From: CAYQLT01 sp964418425
GTDB taxonomy: Bacteria > Bacillota > Limnochordia > Limnochordales > Geochordaceae
Direction of reading: 5' to 3'
Length of the DNA: 6,055 nt
Assembly: GCA_964418425.1 (NCBI GenBank)
Contig: CAYQLT010000100.1
Location: 1 to 6,055, forward strand
Below the pieces are notes generated by a model that saw only the letters and a list, made by a program, of their open reading frames with translations, was not told the DNA's origin and did not search any database. The position numbers were made by a program, and so were the translations under genes. Every line of letters starts with the position of its first letter. Position 1 is the stretch's first letter. Below are positions 1 to 6,055 of this stretch, in pieces.

Positions 1-1609
1 CCGGGGCATTGTAGATGTCCAGCTTGTGGTCTTTATCGAGGTTGATAGCATCATCAAGGAACTTCGGGTCGCAACTGGCCAGCACCCGGAAGTTGTCCCC
101 CGGCTGTTTACTCACCCGAAGGTCCACTGATTTGACTTTGTCCCCTGCCTTGAATGTCACAGTGGCCGGGAAGTATTGGACTCCCTGAGGGTCGGTGAGA
201 GCAGTCGCTGGCACCTCCACGTCGGGAGCCCGTCCTACAAACTGCCCGGACTTGACCCCGGCGCTGCCCCGGTTGTCCTCATGCGGCGTGTAGCGGATGG
301 TCGTGTTGGGGAAGCAGTTCTCATTGGGAGCGTTTGGGCAAGGGTTAACCGCTCCGGTGATATCGTTTGGGTCCAACTGAGCACTGTCGGAGGACGGATC
401 ATCCACGTCGAGGGCGCGCAAGTAGAGCTTGAATTCTGCGGGGACCGGAGCGGAGAGTGTTACTTGTAAGGTGACTTTATCGCGGGCAGGCTGGCCTGGA
501 GTAGGGGCATCCGGAAAGACCCGAATTCCAACTGTCCCGGTGGGATGTTTGTTCTTATCCTCCTCCTTCGAGAAATCCGGGTCGCCACTAAGGCTATTGC
601 CCTGGGCCTTCCACCCTAGCTTCTGCACCGCAATCACGGTGAGGCTGACCTTGTCACTCTGGGGCTTCCAATTTGCGGGAGCCGCGGGCACAAGCTCCAG
701 CTCCACATCGCGCGGCGCGGCGCTGCCGGCTACTCCCTCGATCCACACGGTGGTCGCTACGTTGGCCGGGAATTGCGCCGGCAGATTGATTTGATTCGCC
801 TTGGTAGCAGAGTCCCAGACCCTGATCTTATTGCCACCCTTGTTGGCTTTCAGTTGCACTTGGGCATTTGGTGGGGCTCCGGCAAATTGCTCGATGACTA
901 GCTTCACCAAGTCATCCTCTCCGTTGACGTTCTGCTGCTTGAGGTCAAATTGGCCATCGCGGTCGTCGTTGTCCAGGTTGACGCACATCCAGCCGCCGAC
1001 GGTAGCTTGTTGGATACTGGGAAGCGGGAGGTCGCCCTGCCCCGGAACCCCGGCCCGCGGCCAGAGGGTGAGCTTGAGACGGCCAGCACCGGGATTGGCA
1101 TCCATGCAAGCGATGCCCTTGAGCCGTGTCTCTGGGGACACGAAAGCCCCCACGCGGTCGTATGTGGTCTTGTTGGTCACTCCCTCGAGCTTGAGGCCGG
1201 GCTTGTCCACCTGCACCTCCACGTGTTTCCAATCGGCGTCTGGAAGGGCAACGTAGGCGGCATAACGGCCTTGCTTGTCCGTCTGTCCGTTCGCCGGTTT
1301 CTGGCTGCCCAGCGGCAAGGGATTTTTGGTTTGTGGGTCGAGCAAGAAGACGGCCGCATCTACCACAGGACTCTTGTCTGGGTCGCAGGGTGGGTTCACT
1401 TTGCCTTTGCCCACGTGCACGTTCACCAGGACCCATTTGCCCGAAGGCGGATCGTGCTTGGGTTTGTCGGGGCAATCCGCCTGAGGGCAGTTAGGATCTT
1501 GTTGTTGGCCTTGGCTGAGGGCCGGGCCCAAGAGCAGCCCCAGCCCCCAGCCGCCGATCACGATCAGCAGCACTAGTATCATCAGCGCTCGCAGCTTATG
1601 GACTCGCAT
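1..1609 (-). CDS. Exported protein with Ig-like/regulatory-like modules and an Asp-rich loop, partial (C-terminus outside window)
   Basis: The frame is open from the ATG at 1609 to the left edge, giving 536 visible codons and no stop, so the protein is truncated by the window and not broken. The N-terminus (MRVHKLRALMILVLLIVIGG, hydrophobic to about residue 31) is a signal peptide or membrane anchor. A Gln/Pro/Cys/Asp-rich linker (33-57) follows. Residues 58-183 look like a carboxypeptidase-regulatory/Ig-like beta-sandwich (VVDAAVFLLDP, GQTDKQGRYAAYVALP). Residues 207-326 form a module beginning VNLDNDDRDGQFD and VNGEDDLVKLVIE, with KIRVWDSATKA. I recognise this arrangement from large bacterial surface proteins, but I cannot name its family with confidence. 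Residues 357-520 form a second Ig-like module ending QPGDNFRVLAS. The D-N-D-D-R-D-G loop resembles calcium-binding loops; binding is an inference. The gene lies 50 nt after the large beta-helix gene on the same strand and is probably in the same operon. No enzyme motif is seen, and a structural or adhesive surface role is likely but unproven. Confidence 0.85.
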   Translation of the reverse strand, partial: MRVHKLRALMILVLLIVIGGWGLGLLLGPALSQGQQQDPNCPQADCPDKPKHDPPSGKWVLVNVHVGKGKVNPPCDPDKSPVVDAAVFLLDPQTKNPLPLGSQKPANGQTDKQGRYAAYVALPDADWKHVEVQVDKPGLKLEGVTNKTTYDRVGAFVSPETRLKGIACMDANPGAGRLKLTLWPRAGVPGQGDLPLPSIQQATVGGWMCVNLDNDDRDGQFDLKQQNVNGEDDLVKLVIEQFAGAPPNAQVQLKANKGGNKIRVWDSATKANQINLPAQFPANVATTVWIEGVAGSAAPRDVELELVPAAPANWKPQSDKVSLTVIAVQKLGWKAQGNSLSGDPDFSKEEDKNKHPTGTVGIRVFPDAPTPGQPARDKVTLQVTLSAPVPAEFKLYLRALDVDDPSSDSAQLDPNDITGAVNPCPNAPNENCFPNTTIRYTPHEDNRGSAGVKSGQFVGRAPDVEVPATALTDPQGVQYFPATVTFKAGDKVKSVDLRVSKQPGDNFRVLASCDPKFLDDAINLDKDHKLDIYNAP

Positions 1610-1614
1610 CGTTG

Positions 1615-1623
1615 CACCTTCTC
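1615..1623 (-). promoter_or_regulatory. Shine-Dalgarno-like site of the partial Ig-like gene
   Basis: On the minus strand this reads GAGAAGGTG, five bases before the ATG at 1609. It is weaker than the sites of the two upstream genes but well placed, and it supports this start. The 50-nt space between the genes (1610-1659) shows no hairpin with a T-run, so read-through from the upstream gene is likely. Confidence 0.65.
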
Positions 1624-1659
1624 ATTCTACGCACAAGTCTTGGATTTCTTCCCACGCGC

Positions 1660-4600
1660 TCACTTCAGCCTCCCCGGCACCAAAAGATCTCCCCTGAAGA
1701 TGAAAGCCTGGCCACCTCGAATCCAAGTGTGGGCCCAGCTTGAGCCCCCGACGACGGCCTCACGGGGCTTGGTGAAGAAGCCGAAGGTGGCCGACTGGCC
1801 CGGCATCACCCCGGACCCGCTGGGCTTGTCCCACTCCGCGCCTCCAGGCGGCCTGCGACCGCAGCAGTTCATCTCCCAGCCTGAGGGCCCGAACTGACCG
1901 CTTAGCTCCTCTACTGGCTCGGCAAAGACAATGTTGAAGCCGCTGAAGCCGTTGCCGCCCTGAGGGTTGTAGCTCAGGTTGGTGACGCTGTACTCCCACT
2001 TGAAGCGGCTGTCAGACTGTGCCGTCACTCGCACTTCGATCTTGAGCTGGCCCTTAGTATCAGGGTCCGTCCAGGTGAAGGTCGTGGGCGTGCCGGGCGG
2101 CAGAGTCGAGGCTGTAATCTGCAACCCCACAAACAGCCTCTGGGGGCTGTTGGTCGCCTCGGGCGAGCTGACGGTGATCTGGGCGCTCTGGTTCCCTTCG
2201 GATAGCCCCGAGATCTCTACCGTCACGGTCACTTCAGCAGATTCTCCAGGCTTGAGGGCGCCGCGGTCGGGATTGAGTTTTACCCAGCTCTTGTCGGCTG
2301 AAGCGCTCCACGTCAGGGGCTGCCCGCCGCGGTTGCTGATGGTGAGGCGCTGCGGCTCAGGGTTGGGACCGCCGCGCGCGGCCTGGAAGGCCAAATTGCA
2401 ACAGACGTCAAGCCGCGCCGGCAGGACCTGAGCCTCGGCGGTCGCCGTTGCGGCGCTGTCGGGGCTGCGGACCGTCAGCCTGAAGCTACCGGCGTCCTTG
2501 AATGTAAAGGAGAAGCTGAGGCGCGCCTTGGTGCCGGGGCGCAAGGTAAGGGACTGCTCGCCTTGGCGCTGGCCCTGGACCTCGAGCCAGACAGACTTTG
2601 TGTCCGGCCTGTCCCCACGGTTGCGCACCACAGCTGTGATTGTGGCCGTCGTGCCTGCCGTCAGGGGCGGAGGCGGCTGCACAGCCAGCTCTTCAATAGT
2701 AAAGCGGGCCGGTCTGGATTCACTGCGGGTCAGGAGGAGCTTGAGCCCCTCGGGGCAGAAGTCTTGTTTGTTGCCCGAGATCTGGTTGTTGAGGCCATCC
2801 AACTCCCCGCCGGGCGATGACCCTCCCACGGCGGGACAGATGGGCAGGGCCAAAGCGATGCCCAGCTCGTTGCCCGTGATCATGGTCTCCTCTAAGCGGG
2901 TGAAGCTGTGACCGGCCGCCAGCAAGCCCGTCTTGTAGCCAGAGATTCGGCTCCGTTGCAACAAGAGCTGGCTCTGACCCGGCCCTCCCAGGCCGAATGC
3001 CTGGATGCCCACTTCGGCACCTGTCCCCATCAGCTGGGTCTCAGTGAGCTCCGCTTCGATCTCTTGGCGTAGCGCCCACAGCTCCAGCCCACCTTGTAAT
3101 TGACTAGCCCGTAGATTCAAGCGAGTTGGGGCACCCAGCCCCCACAGCTGGACGGGGCCAATGAGCTGGTTCTCTTCGCCCGTGAGCTCGCCGCCTTCTA
3201 CCCAGACGCCCGCCAGTTTGGCCCGGCGGGCAACGAGTTTGACCCCGGGCGCCAGCCGCAGCTGGCCTACGCTCGCGTTGCTTAACTGCAACTCAGCGCC
3301 CGTCAATAGCGAAAGCACGGGAATCACCGTGTTATCCGGTCCTGAGCCCTCGAGGAGAAGCGGCTTGTCGATCACTGCTCCCGTCGGGCAGGTGCCGCGC
3401 AGTCGGAGCCGGCCTCCCGGTTGGAGGGAATCGATCGCTTTCTGCAGGGCCGTTCGGTCTTGGGGACAACTGAGATCCACGCTGCTCTGCTTCGGCTCAG
3501 CCTGGGGCGGTCGCAGCTCTTTGGCGAGCGGGCCACACAGATCCGCTCCGTTGGCCGTCAAGGCCCCCACATTGCCCTCGACCGTCGGCGTTCGTCCCAG
3601 TCCAGGCAGGTGCCCGGCAGCCCGTGGGTCTCTCCCCGGCTCAAAGGGATAGGCTGCCAGCCCGCAGCTTTGGTTCATAGCGATCGCGACTGGACCCTCG
3701 CGCAGGCGCACCGCAGGCCCGAAAAGAGCAATGCCATCGGCGCCGTTCCCCACGATTTCCACTCCTTGTAGGCGTGTGGAAGCCCTTCCTGTGAGGGCTA
3801 TCCCACCGGTGCGATTCTGCCTGAAGATGACTCGTTGCAAACGGCTACCGGACGTAGCTTGCGCCCTTAGTCCCCAGCCTTCGTTCTGGAGGATCTGCAC
3901 ATCCCGCAGGAGGAGCTGAGAGCGTCCTCGGAGCTGCACCCCATCGCCGGGATCGACTTTGACGCATTTGTCCCCTTGCTTCTCCAAGCAGCGATCTTTA
4001 AAGCCCTGGATCGTGAAGCCTTCGAGAACGACCACACCATTCTCGACGACGACCCCCGGCCCTTCCTTCCCCTGGAGCACGACGCGATCAGCCTGCTGAG
4101 CTGCTGCTGAAGAAGCTGAAGAAGTTGCCGCAGTGCCCGAAGGTCGCCCCCGCCTTATGATGCGACTGCCGCTCACCCTTAGATTTTCCGAATAGACTCC
4201 CGGTACGACGACGATGACATCGCCGCGTTGCGCTTTGTCTAGGGCCTCTTGGATGCTGGTCGTATCGCAGTTGGGGCCGGGCTGGGGGCAGACCCGCCAG
4301 ACCTTGGTGCTGAAGAGCTGTGAAGGGTAGAGCCTCTTCGCGGCCTCAGCCCTGGGCGCAGGCTTTGACCTCGCCGCTGATCTGAAAGCCGGCGATCTCC
4401 ACNNNNNNNNNNNNNNNNNNNNNNNNNNNNNNNNNNNNNNNNNNNNNNNNNNNNNNNNNNNNNNNNNNNNNNNNNNNNNNNNNNNNNNNNNNNNNNNNNN
4501 NNAGCCCTGGGCGCAGGCTTTGACCTCGCCGCTGATCTGAAAGCCGGCGATCTCCACCTCGCCACCTTGAGCTCCACACCCTACCGTGATCTTCCCATTC

Positions 4601-4866
4601 AGAATAGCCCCTACGCCCAAGATCTTCAGCTTCTTATCCCGCCTCTTATAAAAGTCGATGAAGAAATCCTCGTTGTAATCCCCTTCCAGGACGACCACGG
4701 TGCCTCCGCCGGCTTCTTCGGCAGCTTGCAGCGCGGCGCTGATGGTCATGTAGTCGGTGGGCACCACATAGAGCCCTATCAGCCTAGGGGTCACTTGCCC
4801 CAGCCCCGTCGCGATCCCAAGGGTCAACATTAATAACCCCAATAACGTCATTCGCAAGAAACGCAT
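1660..4866 (-). CDS. Large secreted multi-domain beta-helix protein with CARDB-like and BACON-like domains (contains assembly gap)
   Basis: As assembled this is 1068 residues, with 122-155 unknown because of the N gap. A signal peptide covers 1-24 (probable cleavage GLG|Q). Beta-helix 1 starts at about 36 (YMTISAALQAAEEAGGGTVV) and breaks off at 121. Helix 2 runs about 200-453 (start cap TTSIQEALDKAQRGDVIVVV, coils NEGWGL, NRTGGIAL, NGADGIAL, NQSCGLAA, end cap NGADLCG). Helix 3 runs about 467-708 (DRTALQKAIDSLQPGG to ISGNKQDFC). A CARDB-like Ig domain follows at about 722-813 and a BACON-like domain at about 818-917 (SWVKLNPDRGALKPGESAEV). The last 150 residues are an unassigned beta-rich domain containing GWEMNCCG and a Trp-rich end; there is no LPXTG or other sorting signal. 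The ATG at 4866 is preceded by a good Shine-Dalgarno site; a TTG at 4884 in the same frame would lie before that site and is unlikely. CARDB and BACON domains are usually binding or spacer modules of surface proteins, so an adhesin or glycan-binding role is inferred. Residues 156-173 are probably read in the wrong frame (see the gap and repeats). The protein may have missing sequence, or may be two genes joined. Confidence 0.8.
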   Translation of the reverse strand: MRFLRMTLLGLLMLTLGIATGLGQVTPRLIGLYVVPTDYMTISAALQAAEEAGGGTVVVLEGDYNEDFFIDFYKRRDKKLKILGVGAILNGKITVGCGAQGGEVEIAGFQISGEVKACAQGXXXXXXXXXXXXXXXXXXXXXXXXXXXXXXXXXXWRSPAFRSAARSKPAPRAEAAKRLYPSQLFSTKVWRVCPQPGPNCDTTSIQEALDKAQRGDVIVVVPGVYSENLRVSGSRIIRRGRPSGTAATSSASSAAAQQADRVVLQGKEGPGVVVENGVVVLEGFTIQGFKDRCLEKQGDKCVKVDPGDGVQLRGRSQLLLRDVQILQNEGWGLRAQATSGSRLQRVIFRQNRTGGIALTGRASTRLQGVEIVGNGADGIALFGPAVRLREGPVAIAMNQSCGLAAYPFEPGRDPRAAGHLPGLGRTPTVEGNVGALTANGADLCGPLAKELRPPQAEPKQSSVDLSCPQDRTALQKAIDSLQPGGRLRLRGTCPTGAVIDKPLLLEGSGPDNTVIPVLSLLTGAELQLSNASVGQLRLAPGVKLVARRAKLAGVWVEGGELTGEENQLIGPVQLWGLGAPTRLNLRASQLQGGLELWALRQEIEAELTETQLMGTGAEVGIQAFGLGGPGQSQLLLQRSRISGYKTGLLAAGHSFTRLEETMITGNELGIALALPICPAVGGSSPGGELDGLNNQISGNKQDFCPEGLKLLLTRSESRPARFTIEELAVQPPPPLTAGTTATITAVVRNRGDRPDTKSVWLEVQGQRQGEQSLTLRPGTKARLSFSFTFKDAGSFRLTVRSPDSAATATAEAQVLPARLDVCCNLAFQAARGGPNPEPQRLTISNRGGQPLTWSASADKSWVKLNPDRGALKPGESAEVTVTVEISGLSEGNQSAQITVSSPEATNSPQRLFVGLQITASTLPPGTPTTFTWTDPDTKGQLKIEVRVTAQSDSRFKWEYSVTNLSYNPQGGNGFSGFNIVFAEPVEELSGQFGPSGWEMNCCGRRPPGGAEWDKPSGSGVMPGQSATFGFFTKPREAVVGGSSWAHTWIRGGQAFIFRGDLLVPGRLK
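4093..4137 (-). repeat. Ser/Ala/Thr low-complexity insert in helix 2
   Basis: This encodes GTAATSSASSAAAQQ (residues 244-258) between the first strand of helix 2 (YSENLRVSGSRII) and the following coil (DRVVLQGKEGPG). The DNA is built of repeated GCT/GAA-type triplets on the plus strand. It is probably a flexible loop protruding from the helix. It keeps the frame, so it is not a sign of damage. Confidence 0.6.
4348..4402. repeat. 55-bp direct repeat flanking the gap, left copy
   Basis: This copy is identical over all 55 bases to 4503-4557. Read on the minus strand in the frame of the downstream protein it gives a low-plausibility Arg/Ala/Pro-rich stretch (WRSPAFRSAARSKPAPRA). In the frame of the N-terminal half it would read VEIAGFQISGEVKACAQG and then hit a TGA at 4348-4346. 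A repeat that ends exactly at the gap suggests overlapping contig ends (a k-mer of 55) or an unresolved tandem repeat. Confidence 0.93.
4403..4502. other. Scaffold gap of exactly 100 N inside the large beta-helix gene
   Basis: There are exactly 100 unknown bases, the number assemblers commonly use for a gap of unknown length, so the true size is not known. The reading frame appears to stay open across it, but that depends on the arbitrary number of N and is not evidence of continuity. Both edges carry the same 55 bp. Confidence 0.97.
4503..4557. repeat. 55-bp direct repeat flanking the gap, right copy
   Basis: This copy is identical to 4348-4402 and starts exactly at the last N. On the minus strand it encodes VEIAGFQISGEVKACAQG (residues 104-121), which looks like a genuine beta-helix coil (compare VVLEGFTIQGF at about 279-288 of the same protein). 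This copy is therefore probably in the correct frame and the left copy is not. Confidence 0.93.
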
Positions 4867-4873
4867 GCTCGAA

Positions 4874-4882
4874 CACCTCCTC
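4874..4882 (-). promoter_or_regulatory. Shine-Dalgarno site of the large beta-helix gene
   Basis: On the minus strand this reads GAGGAGGTG, seven bases before the ATG at 4866. It sits in the 18-nt space after the upstream gene's TGA (4887-4885). It decides for the ATG at 4866 over the in-frame TTG at 4884, and the spacing supports co-transcription with the gene before it. Confidence 0.85.
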
Positions 4883-4884
4883 AA

Positions 4885-5928
4885 TCACTTTTTGAAGTCC
4901 GGCGGGAAGTCCCCGCAGAGATCCCGCCCATTTCCGGAAATCTCGTTGCTCGACCCTGTCACCGTCATCGGCTCCAGCTTCTTCAACGCCCCGCAGTCCC
5001 CATTTCCCTTGATCTCGTTGTAGGAGATGTCCACCTCGCCGGAGCCGCCCAGCACCATCCCGTGGCGGCCATTGAACCCGATCGTGTTGCTCCAGACGAA
5101 CCCGTTGAGATTCTCCAGGCGCACGCCGTCTCGCCCATTAAACTGAATGTCACTTTTTTGGACGCCCAAGAAGAAATTCGCCGGCCGAGTGGGATCGCCG
5201 GTCAGGTTGATCCCGTGCTGCTGGTTGAAGGCGATCTCCACATCGAGGAGATAGAGTGCTCGGGATTGCTGAGCTCCCTTGGTGCAGATCCCATCTTGGA
5301 AGCCCCAGATAACAGTCGAGCCCTGCTGGCTCTGCACCACGAGCACGCCTCTGCCGCTAAACGCCAGCTCGATCCCGCAGCCGCTGGCCCCGCCAGGCTG
5401 TATACACGAACCGCCGCAGAGAGCCGAGTCTAGAATCTCCACCAGACCTGCTTGGCCCACCCGAACTGCTGTCTCTTTGGACTCGATGGTCAGGTTCTGC
5501 AAGCGGGTGAAGACCGGGCCTAGGCTCGATGTCCCAACGCTGATGGTGCCTTGGATGTCTAGATCGTTTAAGATGATCTGAAATTCACCTTCCAGAGAGA
5601 TCGTTCCCGCAACTTTCGGCCTCTGGGTCTCCCCACTCCGGATCTGCCCTTGAATCAGCAAGGCGCGGATAGAGCTACTTCGCAAGCTGAAGCCAGGATA
5701 GGGCTGCTCTCCAGCGTAGACTAAGATGGCCGCAGAACTGCCAGCCCCTCCAAGTGCCTCCTGGATCGAGCGGAAGCAAGGATAAGCCACCAACTCTGGA
5801 CGCTGGCAGGCCTCGCCACTGCTGTCCACCACCAAGACCGGCTCACCGGTCTGGGCCTGACTGCTCAGCATTACGCTTACCCCCGCTAACAAGATCGCCA
5901 ATACGACAAGCATTCGTCTCAGCCGCAT
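4885..5928 (-). CDS. Secreted right-handed parallel beta-helix (pectin-lyase-fold) repeat protein, 347 aa
   Basis: I see a Sec-type signal peptide (MRLRR, then a hydrophobic stretch to about residue 22, with probable cleavage after A25 in SSQAQ). A beta-helix start cap follows (C51-FRSIQEAL, about 51-82). Short beta-helix coils run through 83-230, and then four clear N-x-x-x-G coils: NQQHGINL (235-242), NGRDGVRL (264-271), NGRHGMVL (286-293) and NGDCGALK (309-316). An end cap, NEISGNGRDLCG (328-339), closes the helix. There are eight cysteines, an even number, so disulfides in an exported protein are plausible. The ATG at 5928 is set by a perfect Shine-Dalgarno site six bases upstream. The family (PbH1/NosD-like repeats) includes carbohydrate-active enzymes and purely structural surface proteins. 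I see no pectate-lyase-type catalytic motif, so an adhesive or structural role is an inference only. It is first in a probable three-gene operon and resembles the helices of the next gene, but it has no Ig-like tail. The fold is secure; the function is unknown. Confidence 0.88.
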   Translation of the reverse strand: MRLRRMLVVLAILLAGVSVMLSSQAQTGEPVLVVDSSGEACQRPELVAYPCFRSIQEALGGAGSSAAILVYAGEQPYPGFSLRSSSIRALLIQGQIRSGETQRPKVAGTISLEGEFQIILNDLDIQGTISVGTSSLGPVFTRLQNLTIESKETAVRVGQAGLVEILDSALCGGSCIQPGGASGCGIELAFSGRGVLVVQSQQGSTVIWGFQDGICTKGAQQSRALYLLDVEIAFNQQHGINLTGDPTRPANFFLGVQKSDIQFNGRDGVRLENLNGFVWSNTIGFNGRHGMVLGGSGEVDISYNEIKGNGDCGALKKLEPMTVTGSSNEISGNGRDLCGDFPPDFKK

Positions 5929-5934
5929 GAGTGG

Positions 5935-5944
5935 TCACCTCCTT
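5935..5944 (-). promoter_or_regulatory. Shine-Dalgarno site of the 347-aa beta-helix gene
   Basis: On the minus strand this reads AAGGAGGTGA, a full-length match to the anti-Shine-Dalgarno consensus. It lies six bases before the ATG at 5928, which fixes that start and suggests strong translation initiation. Confidence 0.85.
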
Positions 5945-6029
5945 CTTGATTTCTCTGTAGCGTTTGCGTCTGTGAGCTTCTCGAGCGTCATATTCTTCGC
6001 CCCCTTCTGTGAGCCCTTCGTCTAAGTTT
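5945..6029 (-). other. Leader region of the probable operon, no clear promoter
   Basis: This is non-coding sequence between the T-run and the first Shine-Dalgarno site. I find no convincing -35/-10 pair; the best -10-like string is AATATG within GAAGAATATGACG, with no matching -35. A 9-bp direct repeat, GCTCACAGA on the minus strand, occurs at 6014-6006 and 5977-5969. Confidence 0.4.
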
Positions 6030-6039
6030 AAAAAAAAAA
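6030..6039 (-). terminator. Run of ten T on the minus strand, possible tail of an upstream terminator
   Basis: The minus strand reads CTCTTCACACGAACGC followed by ten T. A rho-independent terminator needs a GC-rich stem directly before the T-run. The 16 bases before it could be the 3' arm, but the matching 5' arm would lie outside the window, so this cannot be confirmed. The tract could also be an AT-rich upstream promoter element. Confidence 0.3.
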
Positions 6040-6055
6040 GCGTTCGTGTGAAGAG

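Noticed and set aside
945..1475. Minus-strand open frame of 176 codons in another frame within the third gene
   Set aside because: Its product is an Arg/Gly/Pro-rich composition typical of an off-frame reading, and the overlapping frame encodes credible Ig-like modules.
950..1576. Long plus-strand open frame (208 codons) opposite the third gene
   Set aside because: It is antisense to a frame that is open through the whole region with a signal peptide and recognisable modules; its product shows no domain, and long antisense frames are common in GC-rich DNA.
1610..1659. Terminator or promoter between the second and third genes
   Set aside because: No stem followed by a T-run and no convincing -10/-35 pair could be found in these 50 bases.
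3161..3652. Plus-strand open frames of 116-163 codons opposite helix 3 and the helix 2-3 linker
   Set aside because: They are Ser/Arg/Pro-rich with no Shine-Dalgarno site or motif; the opposite strand encodes clear beta-helix coils.
4346..4348. Programmed +1 frameshift at GGC-TGA if the 55-bp copies are merged
   Set aside because: The site lacks the CTT-TGA-type slippery context and upstream Shine-Dalgarno of known +1 sites; an assembly or sequence error at the gap explains it more simply.
4348..4557. 55-bp repeats as target-site duplication or attachment sites of a mobile element
   Set aside because: There is no transposase, integrase or inverted repeat, 55 bp is longer than usual target duplications, and the copies abut an N gap exactly, which points to assembly.
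4866..4884. TTG start at 4884 for the large beta-helix gene, extending it by six residues
   Set aside because: The TTG lies upstream of the strong Shine-Dalgarno site at 4874-4882, which is correctly placed for the ATG at 4866; the extension would also interrupt a normal signal peptide start.

Overview
The window comes from a GC-rich bacterial genome (about 60% G+C by eye), most likely a metagenomic or draft assembly, because it contains a 100-N scaffold gap at 4403-4502. All three genes have purine-rich Shine-Dalgarno sites close before an ATG, which fits a bacterium. The sequence does not fix the phylum. The mix of secreted beta-helix and Ig-like proteins suits many environmental lineages, and I see no taxonomic marker.

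All genes lie on the minus strand and read from the right edge towards the left. From 6055 down to 5929 there is a leader with a run of ten T (minus strand), which may be the tail of an upstream terminator, and a perfect Shine-Dalgarno site. Next is a 347-residue secreted single parallel beta-helix protein (5928-4885). After 18 nt comes a large secreted protein of about 1068 residues as assembled (4866-1660), with three beta-helix segments, a CARDB-like domain, a BACON-like domain and an unassigned C-terminal beta-rich domain. After a further 50 nt comes a third exported protein (1609 to beyond position 1; 536 residues visible), built from Ig-like or carboxypeptidase-regulatory-like modules with an Asp-rich, possibly calcium-binding loop. 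Its 3' end lies outside the window.

The short spacing, shared orientation and similar N-terminal export signals suggest one operon encoding cell-surface or secreted structural or adhesion proteins. The first two genes are clearly related. Both contain repeated N-x-x-x-G-[I/V/L] helix coils, a start cap of the SIQEAL type, and an end cap with a recurring Cys pair (…C … N-x-D-[L/F]-C). No catalytic function can be assigned to any of the three.

The main warning concerns the assembly. The gap inside the second gene is flanked by an exact 55-bp direct duplication (4348-4402 and 4503-4557) that is read in two different frames, and the first beta-helix is too short. The N-terminal join of the 1068-residue protein should therefore not be trusted. 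No RNA genes, mobile elements or CRISPR arrays were seen.
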